From Tillandsia leiboldiana (Eukaryota; Streptophyta; Magnoliopsida; Poales; Bromeliaceae): DNA of 64,000 bases. Both the position numbers and the translations under genes were made by a program. The stretch is from the NCBI GenBank assembly GCA_029204045.2, contig CM055072.1, forward strand, positions 5,698,042 through 5,762,041, read 5' to 3'. The notes under the pieces are model-generated. The model was not told where the DNA came from, made no database searches, and saw only the letters and a program-made list of their open reading frames with translations. The number at the start of each line of letters is the position of its first letter. The first letter of the stretch is position 1. Positions 1 to 11,634 of the stretch are shown in pieces.

Positions 1-1328
1 CCACTCAGGTGAGTCCTAAATACCCTTTTGATTGTTTCTATCTAGTTGGTTTGACCTGAGAACCCCTGGAAGCTAAGTTGTTCCAACCTCGTAGTATGGT
101 GTGTTGTTAGGCATTTTTCCCGGCCAGCCGCCGCCTCCGGCCGCCGCCGCCGTGCCTGGCTTGGTCCGAACCTCTTCTGGGAACACCCTTGCACTGATGC
201 TTGCCTCTGTTGGCCTTGTGTTTTAGGTTTGGTTCAACTTGTGCAAACCGAGCTTGGTGTAATTGAGTGGTGTAGCTCCGGCCAACTTCCCGGCCACTCT
301 CCGGCAAGCCACAGGTGAGCATAACTGTGCTCTGTCCTCACTAAGTGCCACGCTTCAGTTAGCTTCCAATTTGATCAAGTATATAAACAGTTGTAGCAAA
401 GTGGTGTTTTGGTCCCTAAGTAATTATGGGCCAACTTTGTGTACGGGCCTCTTGTCGGCCCAAGCCCGTGAGCACGGGTTCCGTCTCGTCGAACCAGACG
501 CGCTGAAATTTACGGCGCTATCTTTGGATTCCTGGTTTGGAAGAACGGATCAAAACAACGGTTAAAATGGGTGTATTTATAGCAATAATTCAATAGAGGA
601 ATTTGTGTTTTGGTCCCAGTCTGCCCACACATCAAAATTATGATGTGTAGGGACAGCTGGTGGTGGACGATATTTGGGTGTTTTTAGAACGTTGGCGGGT
701 CATGATTGGAGGTTCAATGGATTTTCGGGAACTTCGGTTTAAGCCTAGTTTCGGCTAAGTTCCCCGTATTAACGACATGTTAGTTTAGTGTTGTCGGGAT
801 GGATTTGAGTGAGTCTAGTCCTGACTACAGTTTCTATTCAGGGCCCAACTGTTCAGCACCAGCCGCCCAGTAGTCTAGTGAGAACTCGGGATCAGCCTAC
901 ATTCAGGTGGGTTTTTTATTCTTAAGTCTTAACATTTAATTCTATCATGTTGGACGGGGTCAACCTTATGTGTACTTGGGTTAAACATGGTAGGGAGGCA
1001 TCAATTATTCGTTATGGCTTTACGGTTCTTATGATTGGATATGCGTATTGTTTCATGTGGCTCTCATGCATGGATAGGTGTATGTAGTGAATATATATAT
1101 TGTTTCATATGGTTCTCATGCACGGATATGTATATGTTATTTCATACGGTTCTCATACATTTATATATATATATGGTTCACGATTACTATGCTCGGCTGC
1201 AACACGTGCACCCGCGGTTTGGCCACCGCAAAGGGTGTGCTTTTCCGGAAAAGTGGTCCATGACCCGTGTATACCCACAGGACGGCGTGGGGCCTCTTTA
1301 GTCGTGGGGCATGTATGCGCCAAGGTGT

Positions 1329-1440
1329 GAGCGGTGCGACCCGTCGGTTTAGTTGTCCGACGTGGGAGCGGTGCGACCCATTCGGTTTAGTTGTCCGACT
1401 TGGGCGCGGTGCGATTCGTCGGTTTAGTTGTCCGACGGGA
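1329..1440 (+). repeat. 37-bp direct repeat, three units
   Basis: Three units start at about 1329, 1366 and 1404, each opening with GAGCGGTGCGAC or a close variant and ending with TTTAGTTGTCCGAC. The same array occurs in LTR copies 2 and 3. LARD 2 has a single degenerate unit at the matching place (53882-53920). It lies inside the large fourth leader intron. Confidence 0.85.
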
Positions 1441-1860
1441 TCGGGTATTGCAGGTTTACAGGTGTTTGATTCTACTTTTCCCTTGCGGGGAGGGGTGGTT
1501 GCTCCGGATAGACTACGGTTGGACGTTTTCTTTACCTGCTTTATTATTATCTTTTATGACTAGTCGCTGACTTCCCACTTTGCGACAGGGTCCTACAGGG
1601 GGGAGAGTTAGGCGACGGTGAGGCCACGGCTAGAGGTGTTGGGTCTCAGGAGACCGGAACAGTATTTTACTCTTTACTTTCGCATTCCATTTATTATTTG
1701 TAGACTGTGGATGGTTCTCGATACCCTCGTGGGGTCGGTGTGGATGTTGGTACGGTGACAATTGGATTGTCTATCCCTCTTTATATTTCTGTGGGCCGCT
1801 TTGGAAAATAAAATAGCAAACAAAGGAACGGATTGCGAAAACTATTATTTCAAAACCTAA

Positions 1861-2016
1861 GTGTCGTGTGGGCACTATTTTCAAAACCCTGGGTTTATGT
1901 TGCTTTTGCGAAAGTGGATTTCAAAACCTAAGTGTCGTGTGGGCACTGTCTTCAAAACCCTGAGTTTATGTTGCTTTCAAAAACGGTTTTCAAAACATGG
2001 GTGCCGGGTGGGCGCC
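1861..2016 (+). other. Three repeated short hairpins in LARD 1 LTR
   Basis: Three roughly 70-base repeats each carry a G/C-clamped hairpin: GTGTC-GTGTG-GGCAC at 1861-1875 and again at 1932-1946, and GGTGCC-GGGTG-GGCGCC at 2000-2016. The stems keep pairing although their bases differ (U-G and C-G alternate). The context is repeated too: CAAAACC before and a GGGTTTATG-like string after. Two equivalents exist in LARD 2 at 54342-54358 and 54410-54426. Confidence 0.6.
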
Positions 2017-2150
2017 GTTTCTACAACCGTGGGTTTTATCCTTTCAAACTAATCGGCCATGAGTAAATTCAGTATATTGGGAATGGTTGTATGAAGTGGA
2101 TTGTTGTGATTGAATGTTTCCTCATTATTGAACATTGTACAAACCGCGAC

Positions 2151-2207
2151 GCCGTGCATATACAGGGGAGACTCTGTCCGTTTGTAGAGTGAACCTGTAT
2201 ATGCGGC
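2151..2207 (+). other. Long hairpin just upstream of the A-rich LTR end
   Basis: The outer arms GCATATACAGG (2156-2166) and CCTGTATATGC (2194-2204) are perfectly complementary, extended by GCC/GGC at 2151-2153 and 2205-2207. The inner arms ACTCTGT (2171-2177) and GTAGAGT (2184-2190) close on a six-base loop. The homologous hairpin in LARD 2 (54556-54612) differs in sequence yet mostly keeps pairing. Its position before the A tract suggests a role in RNA 3' end formation, packaging or strand transfer; that role is inference. Confidence 0.65.
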
Positions 2208-2363
2208 GGGTCTGGGCACGTGCCGGGGAAGAGGGGTTCTTTTAAAAAAAAAAAAAGAAAAGAAAAGAAAACCAAAAAAAAAAAAAAAATTTACACGTCA
2301 AATATTCAACTCTTATGATTCGTTTCCGCTAAAACAAAACCCCCGGGGCGTGACAGATTAAGA

Positions 2364-2375
2364 TGGTATCAGAGA
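2364..2375 (+). promoter_or_regulatory. Primer-binding site, LARD 1 internal copy 1
   Basis: TGGTATCAGAGA lies eight bases after the LTR end and matches the 3' end of plant initiator-methionine tRNA (usual form TGGTATCAGAGC) except at the last base. It primes minus-strand DNA synthesis in LTR retrotransposons. The second internal copy has the same site at 9135-9146. Confidence 0.85.
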
Positions 2376-4666
2376 CTTAGCTTTCAATCACAACAATTGG
2401 TGCCGACGTCCACAGGAATACCTCACTTAACTACAAAGGAATGGAATGGATAGATTATAGTAGAGTAGGACGCGAGTGATCGGGGGGAGTAAAGGTCCCT
2501 TTTCTCGATAGTTGGTTGAGTGCTTTACTAGCGGAGTCTAGAGCTGACTTGTGTTGTGTGTGTGTACGGATTTAGTTTTGTTTCCCGGTTTAGCCGGGTC
2601 GGCGTGCTTGTATAGTCGTGTTGTTTTGGCTTGAGTAGTCGTGTTGGATTGGAGGCTGGGGTCGAGGCCGGCTGCCACCGGGGTCTTGTGGGTTGCTAGG
2701 AAACAATGGATTAAGCAACCAACACGGGACACGGTGGGCCTGCTGACGGGGTTCCTGCACTTGGTGCGGCTGCTATCACAGCAGATCGTTGCGCCGGCTT
2801 TTGTTTTCCGAACCCCTTCCTCTGTCGACGTTCTGGTCATCGGTAGTAATGGCGACTGGTGGTAGAGTAATCCGCCGGTGTTGGTTAGTGGGTCGGCCGC
2901 CTTGTCGGTCGTGAGCAACTGGGGAGCCTCTTGTCTAAATTTGTACCTTCTAGGTCTACTGGTTTTAGGTTACAGCAGATAGTCGACCGATTCTTTTGCA
3001 TCTTGGACAAGGTATGGGTGGGAATGAGGATTCTTCCCTTAGGGTTGTCACCCATAGTTCGGCTTGCTGCTGTAGACACTGCGATGGTGGTAGGAATCTT
3101 CGAGATGGGGCCTTGGGGTTCTCCTTTGAATTGAGAAAGGAGGCCCCCGGGGCTAGCAAACCTTGTTTCGTATGGGCTCGAGTTTGGTTGAGCGGACCTA
3201 GAGCTTAGAATACTCTTAGTTGGGAAAGTGAGCGTTTGGTCTGGGGGTGTGCAGCTCGGTTCGGTGCACGGTGCTTGGAGGGGCAACAGATTGGACCGAG
3301 CGGTAGGGGTTAACCAGGGTGTCGCACCCCCTTCGGCACCAAGATCGAGGTAGGACAGTATTTCTTGGTTGTCGTCGCCAGCCTCCCATGACCAAGGTAT
3401 AGTCTTGAGAATTTGGGTTGCGAGTTTAGTGATTGTGAGGCAGTACGGGTCAACGGGGGGTTATTGACCGCACGGCGTTCTGGCATTGTTCACTCTCGGC
3501 TGGGATGCCCTGTATGCAACTTTCTCTATGGGTAGGCTTCGTGGGCAAGGACCTAGAGCTGAAGTCTAGCGTTAGTTTTGACCGTCGCCTCGGTAGAATG
3601 GACAGTCGGAACCGACAACCCGGGATGGTGGTTATGCTCCGAGCTAGTAGTCGGTGCTGGCGACGGGTGGGTTCGTCGTTTTCAAAGGTAGATTACTGGT
3701 AGGCGGTGACCCGGCTAGTTGGATTGGCACATCCTGGAGCTTTGTAAGGGTATTAGTATGGCTTCCCCCTCTTTTGTTGTCATGTTAGTTTGGGCATTAA
3801 GGGCCCGTCGGTCCGGGTTGGTGGTAGGACTGGGGTACCTCGACGCACCGCGAGACTGTGGTTGCTGACTGCTCAACACCGTCAGAGATGGTCCGCGAAC
3901 CAGTGGCGTCATAGCAGGGAGCTCCAAGTCGAGGAGCAGGCTTACTTAGGTTAGTTTCGATCAAGAGAGACGGGACGGTAGGGTTGCCAGGCGGGTCGAG
4001 CCGTCGTCTGTCTGAAACCTTGGGGCGGTTCAGTCCGGTAGTTTTTCGTTCGGGGTTACCACCGAGTGTCGCCAAGAGATACATGGCGTTTCGCGTGTCA
4101 TCACTTCGGGGGTTGGATTATTGAGCGCCCCAACGGTGTTCGCGGGTTTGATGACAGAGAGTTTCCAGACCCTTCTTGGGTCAACATGCGTACAGACGAG
4201 GAGCGGTTTACGAGTGACCTTGCAAACTCTCAGGGACCAGAGAGGGTAGGCCAAACTCATAAGGTGTGAGTTTGGGCATCGCGAGGTGGACTTTTGGGAT
4301 GGCTAAAAGTCAGGAGAGCTTCGAGAGCGCAAGGTTAGGCCAACACGGGCACCCACGCATGCACCACCGACACCGGGTGGGGATTTTGAGGTGTGGTGGC
4401 GCATCAAGGAACGGACTTGGAAGTGTGTTAATGAAACAGGGGAAAGTAAGGCCTATACGACCAAACAACTCAAGGAATGATTTGTCCAATCAAAATCGCC
4501 CCGGAAAGACAAGTGGAGCAGTCGATGCCTGGAGCGGTAAGAGTCAGACATGAGACATATCGGTAACCGCGATCACGCAGCAGGACGGATCAACAGCAGA
4601 CGGTTGGTGGCTTAAATTGGCAAGGGATATAGAATAGCGCGTGGCTCGCTACTGGGTCGGTCATCG

Positions 4667-4726
4667 AATAAAAGCCGAACGTCAGCACCCGGTGGGGAAA
4701 CTGCAATCTCTCCTAGTGCCAGAGAG
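4667..4726 (+). pseudogene. Integrase relic in LARD 1 internal domain
   Basis: The plus-strand frame here reads KAERQHPVGKLQSL followed by LVPE. This matches the linker after the integrase zinc finger in element E, KAEHQVLAGKLQSLPIPEW (about 47568-47626). No catalytic D,D,E segment surrounds it. The same relic is at about 11446-11502 in the second internal domain. It indicates that LARD 1 derives from a Ty3/gypsy element by loss of nearly all pol. Confidence 0.5.
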
Positions 4727-5625
4727 AAACGAGCGGATCATGAGGGGGGCGAAGCCATTTGGGAGTGCAAGTCGGACATGTTTGGGCACTTTCCCCATTT
4801 ATGGGATTCCTGGTGTGTTCAAGTTTCGAGGACGAAACTTCTTTTAAGGTGTGAGTGATGTAATACTCGGGAATATTGTGTTAGTGTAAAGAGATTAAAG
4901 GTGAAATTTGAGTTGGTTTTGAATTCAAAAGACCTATGTTGACCTATTTGGTCAATCGCCAGTGTGCAAGTTGCACTATTTACGAGACAAAGAGGCCTAT
5001 CTTCTAATCCGGACGTAATCTTGGAAATCCGAGATGACCGTTGTGATCGTCTCGTCGAACTGAGCGAAATTCATATTCAGCACTTTTCAATCTGACGGTC
5101 GGATCTCTTCCAGAAATCAGTGAAGAGCGGCGAGTGTCGCGACCAGTGGTATCAGTGGCTTGCGCACAGGGTCCTTAAGTGAATTACTGTAGATGAGACA
5201 GGACCCCAATTTCGGGATTCCTTTGAGTGAAACGCTGACCAATTCACTGTTCGGATTCCGAACATAGTGATCCAGGTAGTCGTTTTGATCATTTCGACCA
5301 TCTGGACGCAATGGTGTTGACCGGAATTTCTGTGTGACGGCTCCCTAAAAGCTCGAAAAGGGCCGTGATAAACTGTATTTCGGTACAGTAGTGATGGACC
5401 GAGAATTTATCCGGGCATTTTCGTCGAAAAACAAAAATCGCTACCTGATAGGTTTCGCCGAGCCGGACGTCGTGGCGAAGTCCATTTTTCGACTTGACGA
5501 TAAAAATGCTCCGAAAAGCGTGCAAAACCCTTGGAGAGGGACCTAAATGCGATAGCTAGCTACTGTGATGGACTGGGCACAAAATAGCGAAGTTTGAGGG
5601 ACTAAAATGCACTTTGCAACGTACA

Positions 5626-5635
5626 CTATTTATAT
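5626..5635 (+). promoter_or_regulatory. TATA-like box of LARD 1 LTR copy 2
   Basis: CTATTTATAT lies about 770 bases into the LTR, directly before the GC-rich leader; copy 3 has it at 12395-12404. LARD 2 has a clearer TATA (ACTATATATAT) at the homologous place, 51865. A start site about 30 bases downstream is inferred. Confidence 0.5.
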
Positions 5636-8600
5636 GGTTATTTACGGGTTAGGTTTTCCTTAATCACTAAAAGAGCCCGTAGACTAAGCCCCCCAGCCCG
5701 CCAGCCTCAACCGCAACCCTCTCCCTCTGCCGCATTCCTCGGTGGTAGCACACCGACCGCCACCTTCCCGTCGCCGGAAGCAGCCAAGGGAAGCCATGCA
5801 AGAGATGGGTTTTCACGGGTTGTGAGTTGAGTGGCATCTGGAAGGTTGCAGTGGGCTCAAGCTTCAACCGAAGTGATCCTCTGTGAAGTCATAACCGAGC
5901 CGAGAGCTTTCCGACGTCGGGCGCCGCCGTGAGCCGCCGCGGAGGCGATCTTCTTTCCTCCATCTTTTCCGGTGAGGTAAGAAGATGGAACAAAGTTGTT
6001 TTAAATAGCTTAAGAGTATGTCTAGAATGTTCCTGAAGTTGAGGATGATCTTTTCTGTGAAGCCCGAGCCGTCGCCGTACCTCCGGTTGCCGACGGGGAG
6101 AACCCTGTCGCCGGAAACCTCGTTTTCGGCCGATCTTGAGCGCGGGGTTTGTCCGACCGTTGAAATCGTGATCGGAACCGTTGATTCTCTTCTCCTCATC
6201 GACTGCAACTTACCTTCAAAGTTTGAGGAGGATCGGGTGAGGATCGGACCCGATCGGACGTGCCCTAGATCCGGTCTTCTTCCCCCATTGGCTGATCTTC
6301 GCCGCCCGCCCGCCGCTCACCCACGCCGCCGGCCGTCGCCCACCAGAAGCTTCCTGGCACCGAGTGGGACATTCTGGTCCAGGTTGCGCCGGCCCAGAGG
6401 CACCCGACCGGATTCTGCCATTAGAGCACTAGTATTCCGGCGAACTTGTTTTTCGGCGATCCGGGGCTTCGCGCGGTGGGAAAACGACTCAGGTATGTTC
6501 TTAAGGGTAGGTTGGATCTTCCCATCCCTTTGCATGCAAACTTGAACGTGGGGTTTTTGGCCACTGCTGTTGCACCATAGATGCAACCGGAGCTCGAGCA
6601 CCGGCCGCCGCCGCTGCTCCTGGTCGCCGGCCAACCACTCAGGTGAGTCCTAAATACCCTTTTGATTGTTTCTATCTAGTTGGTTTGACCTGAGAACCCC
6701 TGGAAGCTAAGTTGTTCCAACCTCGTAGTATGGTGTGTTGTTAGGCATTTTCCCGGCCAGCCGCCGCCTCCGGCCGCCGCCGCCGTGCCTGGCTTGGTCC
6801 GAACCTCTTCTGGGAACACCCTTGCACTGATGCTTGCCTCTGTTGGCCTTGTGTTTTAGGTTTGGTTCAACTTGTGCAAACCGAGCTTGGTGTAATTGAG
6901 TGGTGTAGCTCCGGCCAACTTCCCGGCCACTCTCCGGCAAGCCACAGGTGAGCATAACTGTGCTCTGTCCTCACTAAGTGCCACGCTTCAGTTAGCTTCC
7001 AATTTGATCAAGTATATAAACAGTTGTAGCAAAGTGGTGTTTTGGTCCCTAAGTAATTATGGGCCAACTTTGTGTACGGGCCTCTTGTCGGCCCAAGCCC
7101 GTGAGCACGGGTTCCGTCTCGTCGAACCAGACGCGCTGAAATTTACGGCGCTATCTTTGGATTCCTGGTTTGGAAGAACGGATCAAAACAACGGTTAAAA
7201 TGGGTGTATTTATAGCAATAATTCAATAGAGGAATTTGTGTTTTGGTCCCAGTCTGCCCACACATCAAAATTATGATGTGTAGGGACAGCTGGTGGTGGA
7301 CGATATTTGGGTGTTTTTAGAACGTTGGCGGGTCATGATTGGAGGTTCAATGGATTTTCGGGAACTTCGGTTTAAGCCTAGTTTCGGCTAAGTTCCCCGT
7401 ATTAACGACATGTTAGTTTAGTGTTGTCGGGATGGATTTGAGTGAGTCTAGTCCTGACTACAGTTTCTATTCAGGGCCCAACTGTTCAGCACCAGCCGCC
7501 CAGTAGTCTAGTGAGAACTCGGGATCAGCCTACATTCAGGTGGGTTTTTTATTCTTAAGTCTTAACATTTAATTCTATCATGTTGGACGGGGTCAACCTT
7601 ATGTGTACTTGGGTTAAACATGGTAGGGAGGCATCAATTATTCGTTATGGCTTTACGGTTCTTATGATTGGATATGCGTATTGTTTCATGTGGCTCTCAT
7701 GCATGGATAGGTGTATGTAGTGAATATATATATTGTTTCATATGGTTCTCATGCACGGATATGTATATGTTATTTCATACGGTTCTCATACATTTATATA
7801 TATATATGGTTCACGATTACTATGCTCGGCTGCAACACGCGCACCCCGCGTTTGGCCACCGCAAAGGGTGTGCTTTTCCGGAAAAGTGGTCCATGACCCG
7901 TGTATACCCACAGGACGGCGTGGGGCCTCTTTAGTTGTGGGGCATGTATGCGCAAGGTGTGAGCGGTGCGACCCGTCGGTTTAGTTGTCCGACGTGGGAG
8001 CGGTGCGACCCATTCGGTTTAGTTGTCCGACTTGGGCGCGGTGCGATTCGTCGGTTTAGTTGTCCGACGGGATCGGGTATTGCAGGTTTACAGGTGTTTG
8101 ATTCTACTTTTCCCTTGCGGGGAGGGGTGGTTGCTCCGGATAGACTACGGTTGGACGTTTTCTTTACCTGCTTTATTATTATCTTTTATGACTAGTCGCT
8201 GACTTCCCACTTTGCGACAGGGTCCTACAGGGGGGAGAGTTAGGCGACGGTGAGGCCACGGCTAGAGGTGTTGGGTCTCAGGAGACCGGAACAGTATTTA
8301 CTCTTTACTTTCGCATTCCATTTATTATTTGTAGACTGTGGATGGTTCTCGATACCCTCGTGGGGTCGGTGTGGATGTTGGTACGGTGACAATTGGATTG
8401 TCTATTCCCTCTTTATATTTCTGTGGGCCGCTTTGGAAAATAAAATAGCAAACAAAGGAACGGATTGCGAAACTATTATTTCAAAACCTAAGTGTCGTGT
8501 GGGGCACTTTTCAAACCCTGGTTTATGTTGCTTTTGCGAAAGTGGATTTCAAAACTAAGTGTCGTGTGGGCACTGTCTTCAAACCCTGAGTTTATGTTGC

Positions 8601-8900
8601 TTTCAAAAACGGTTTTCAAAACATGGGTGCCGGGTGGGCGCCGTTTCTACAACCGTGGGTTTTATCCTTTCAAACTAATCGGCCGAGTAAATTCAGTATA
8701 TTGGGAATGGTTGTATGAAGTGGATTGTTGTGATTGAATGTTTCCTCATTATTGAACATTGTACAAACCGCGACGCCGTGCATATACAGGGGAGACTCTG
8801 TCCGTTTGTAGAGTGAACCTGTATATGCGGCGGGTCTGGGCACGTGCCGGGGAAGAGGGGTTCTTTTAAAAAAAAAAAAAAAAAGAAAAAAAAAAAAAAA

Positions 8901-9000
8901 NNNNNNNNNNNNNNNNNNNNNNNNNNNNNNNNNNNNNNNNNNNNNNNNNNNNNNNNNNNNNNNNNNNNNNNNNNNNNNNNNNNNNNNNNNNNNNNNNNNN
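8901..9000. other. Assembly gap of 100 N with duplicated ends
   Basis: Exactly 100 N sit inside the A-rich tail of LTR copy 2. The string GGGAAGAGGGG-TTCTTTTAAAA occurs both just before the gap (about 8850-8870) and just after it (9001-9021), although the intact LTR copies contain it once. The two flanking contigs therefore overlap rather than being separated by missing sequence. Confidence 0.95.
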
Positions 9001-9126
9001 GGGAAGAGGGGGTTCTTTTAAAAAAAAAAAGAAAAGAAAGAAAACCAAAAAAAAAAAAACTTTACACGTCAAATATTCAACTCTTATGATTCGTTTCCGC
9101 TAAAACAAAACCCCCGGGGCGTGACA

Positions 9127-11634
9127 GATTAAGATGGTATCAGAGACTTAGCTTTCAATCACAACAATTGGTGCCGACGTCCACAGGAATACCTCACTTA
9201 ACTACAAAGGAATGGAATGGATAGATTATAGTAGAGTAGGACGCGAGTGATCGGGGGGTAGTAAAGGTCCCTTTTCTCGATAGTTTGGTTGAGTGCTTAC
9301 TAGCGGAGTCTAGAGCTGACTTGTGTTGTGTGTGTGTACGGATTTAGTTTTGGTTTCCCGGTTTTAGCCGGGTCGGCGTGCTTGTATAGTCGTGTTGTTT
9401 TGGCTTGAGTAGCTTCGTGTTGGATTGGAAGGCTGGGGGTCGAGGCCGGCTGCCACCGGGGTCTTGTGGGTTGCTAGGAAACAATGGATTAGCAACCAAC
9501 ACGGGACACGGTGGGCCTGCTGACGGGGGTTCCTGCACTTGGTGCGGCTGCTATCACAGCAGATCGTTGCGCCGGCTTTTGTTTTCCGAACCCCTTCCTC
9601 TGTCGACGTTCTGGTCATCGGTAGTAATGGCGACTGGTGGTAGAGTAATCCGCCGGTGTTGGTTAGTGGGTCGGCCGCCTTGTCGGTCGTGAGCAACTGG
9701 GGAGCCTCTGTCTAAATTTGTACCTTCTAGGTCTACTGGTTTTAGGTTACAGCAGATAGTCGACCGATTCTTTTGCATCTTGGACAAGGTATGGGTGGGA
9801 ATGAGGATTCTTCCCTTAGGGTTGTCACCCATAGTTCGGCTTGCTGCTGTAGACACTGCGATGGTGGTAGGAATCTCGAGATGGGGCCTTGGGGTTCTCC
9901 TTTGAATTGAGAAAGGAGGCCCCCGGGGCTAGCAAACCTTGTTTCGTATGGGCTCGAGTTTGGTTGAGCGGACCTAGAGCTTAGAATACTCTTAGTTGGG
10001 AAAGTGAGCGTTTGGTCTGGGGGTGTGCAGCTCGGTTCGGTGCACGGTGCTTGGAGGGGCAACAGATTGGGACCGAGCGGTAGGGGTTAACCAGGGTGTC
10101 GCACCCCTTCGGCACCAAGATCGAGGTAGGACAGTATTTCTTGGTTGTCGTCGCCAGCCTCCCATGACCAAGGTATAGTCTTGAGAATTTTGGGTTGCGA
10201 GTTTAGTGATTGTGAGGCAGTACGGGTCAACGGGGGGTTATTGACCGCACGGCGTTCTGGCATTGTTCACTCTCGGCTGGGATGCCCTGTATGCAACTTT
10301 CTCTATGGGGTAGGCTTCGTGGCAGGACCTAGAGCTGAAGTCTAGCGTTAGTTTTGACCGGTCGGCCTCGGTAGAATGGACAGTCGGAACCGACAACCCG
10401 GGATGGTGGTTATGCTCCGAGCTAGTAGTCGGTGCTGGCGACGGGTGGGTTCGTCGTTTTCAAAGGTAGATTACTGGTAGGCGGTGACCCGGCTAGTTGG
10501 ATTGGCACATCCTGGAGCTTTGTAAGGGTATTAGTATGGCTTCCCCCTCTTTTGTTGTCATGTTAGTTTGGGCATAAGGGCCCGTCGGTCCGGGTTGGTG
10601 GTAGGACTGGGGTACCTCGACGCACCGCGAGACTGTGGTTGCTGACTGCTCAACACCGTCAGAGATGGTCCGCGAACCAGTGGCGTCATAGCAGGAGCTC
10701 CAAGTCGAGGAGCAGGCTTACTTAGGTTAGTTTCGATCAAGAGAGACGGGACGGTAGGGTTGCCAGGCGGGTCGAGCCGTCGTCTGTCTGAAACCTTGGG
10801 GCGGTTCAGTCCGGTAGTTTTTCGTTCGGGGTTACCACCGAGTGTCGCCAAGAGATACATGGCGTTTCGCGTGTCATCACTTCGGGGGTTGGATTATTGA
10901 GCGCCCCAACGGTGTTCGCGGGTTTGATGAACAGAGAGTTTCCAGACCCTTCTTGGGTCAACATGCGTACAGACGAGGAGCGTTTACGAGTGACCTTGCA
11001 AACTCTCAGGGACCAGAGAGGGTAGGCCAAACTCATAAGGTGTGAGTTTGGGCATCGCGAGGTGGACTTTTGGGATGGCTAAAAGTCAGGAGAGCTTCGA
11101 GAGCGCAAGGTTAGGCCAACACGGGCACCCACGCATGCACCACCGACACCGGGTGGGGATTTTGAGGTGTGGTGGCGCATCAAGGAACGGACTTGGAAGT
11201 GTGTTAATGAAACAGGGGAAAGTAAGGCCTATACGACCAAACAACTCAAGGAATGATTTGTCCAATCAAAATCGCCCCGGAAAGACAAGTGGAGCAGTCG
11301 ATGCCTGGAGCGGTAAGAGTCAGACATGAGACATATCGGTAACCGCGATCACGCAGCAGGACGGATCAACAGCAGACGGTTGGTGGCTTAAATTGGCAAG
11401 GGATATAGAATAGCGCGTGGCTCGCTACTGGGTCGGTCATCGAATAAAAGCCGAACGTCAGCACCCGGTGGGGAAACTGCAATCTCTCCTAGTGCCAGAG
11501 AGAAACGAGCGGATCATGAGGGGGGCGAAGCCATTTGGGAGTGCAAGTCGGACATGTTTGGGCACTTTCCCCATTTATGGGATTCCTGGTGTGTTCAAGT
11601 TTCGAGGACGAAACTTCTTTTAAGGTGTGAGTGA
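9127..11634 (+). mobile_element. LARD 1 internal domain, copy 2 (non-coding)
   Basis: Nearly identical to 2356-4858 with many one-base length differences in homopolymer runs, densest within about 1.4 kb of the gap. It includes a primer-binding site at 9135-9146 and the same integrase scrap near 11446. It has no intact gene. Confidence 0.8.

Larger units (their letters stand above)
1..2355 (+). repeat. LARD 1 LTR copy 1, 5'-truncated by window edge
   Basis: This is the last 2355 bases of a LARD 1 LTR, matching 6635-9126 and 13398-15750. It begins at a splice-donor-like CAGGTGAGT and contains the leader introns described for copy 2, a 37-base triple repeat at 1329-1440, hairpin motifs at 1861-2016, the long hairpin at 2151-2207 and an A-rich tract at 2243-2290. 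It ends with TGACA directly before the primer-binding site. Against copy 3 I noticed only a handful of substitutions plus small indels. No coding function is seen. Confidence 0.85.
2356..4858 (+). mobile_element. LARD 1 internal domain, copy 1 (non-coding)
   Basis: A 2.5 kb internal region between LTR copies 1 and 2. It opens with a primer-binding site and ends with GAGGACGAAACTTCTTTTAAGG before the next LTR. No frame longer than about 135 codons exists and none resembles Gag, protease, reverse transcriptase or RNase H. The only protein trace is an integrase-like scrap near 4667-4726. The first about 150 bases align with the start of the LARD 2 internal domain, so the two families share a 5' packaging or leader region. 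The rest shows nothing I can assign. Confidence 0.75.
4859..9126 (+). repeat. LARD 1 LTR copy 2 (complete, contains gap)
   Basis: A full LTR of 4268 bases including 100 N, starting TGTAATACTCGGG and ending GTGACA. U3 is about 0.8 kb to a TATA-like CTATTTATAT at 5626. The following leader holds GC-rich blocks alternating with AT-richer blocks bounded by splice-like signals: donor 5977, acceptor 6062, donor 6493, acceptor 6580, donor 6643, acceptor 6859, donor 6948, acceptor 8220, with an optional block 7475-7539. Its 3' 600 bases carry extra small indels relative to copies 1 and 3, as expected near a contig end. Confidence 0.85.

Noticed and set aside
2364..2375. TGGTATCAGAG segments as parts of tRNA genes
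   Set aside because: They are isolated primer-binding sites next to LTR ends; no cloverleaf or pol III boxes surround them.
2538..3286. 126- and 133-codon minus-strand frames in the LARD 1 internal domain
   Set aside because: No similarity to known families, broken in the second copy by indels, and no zinc knuckle as in LARD 2.
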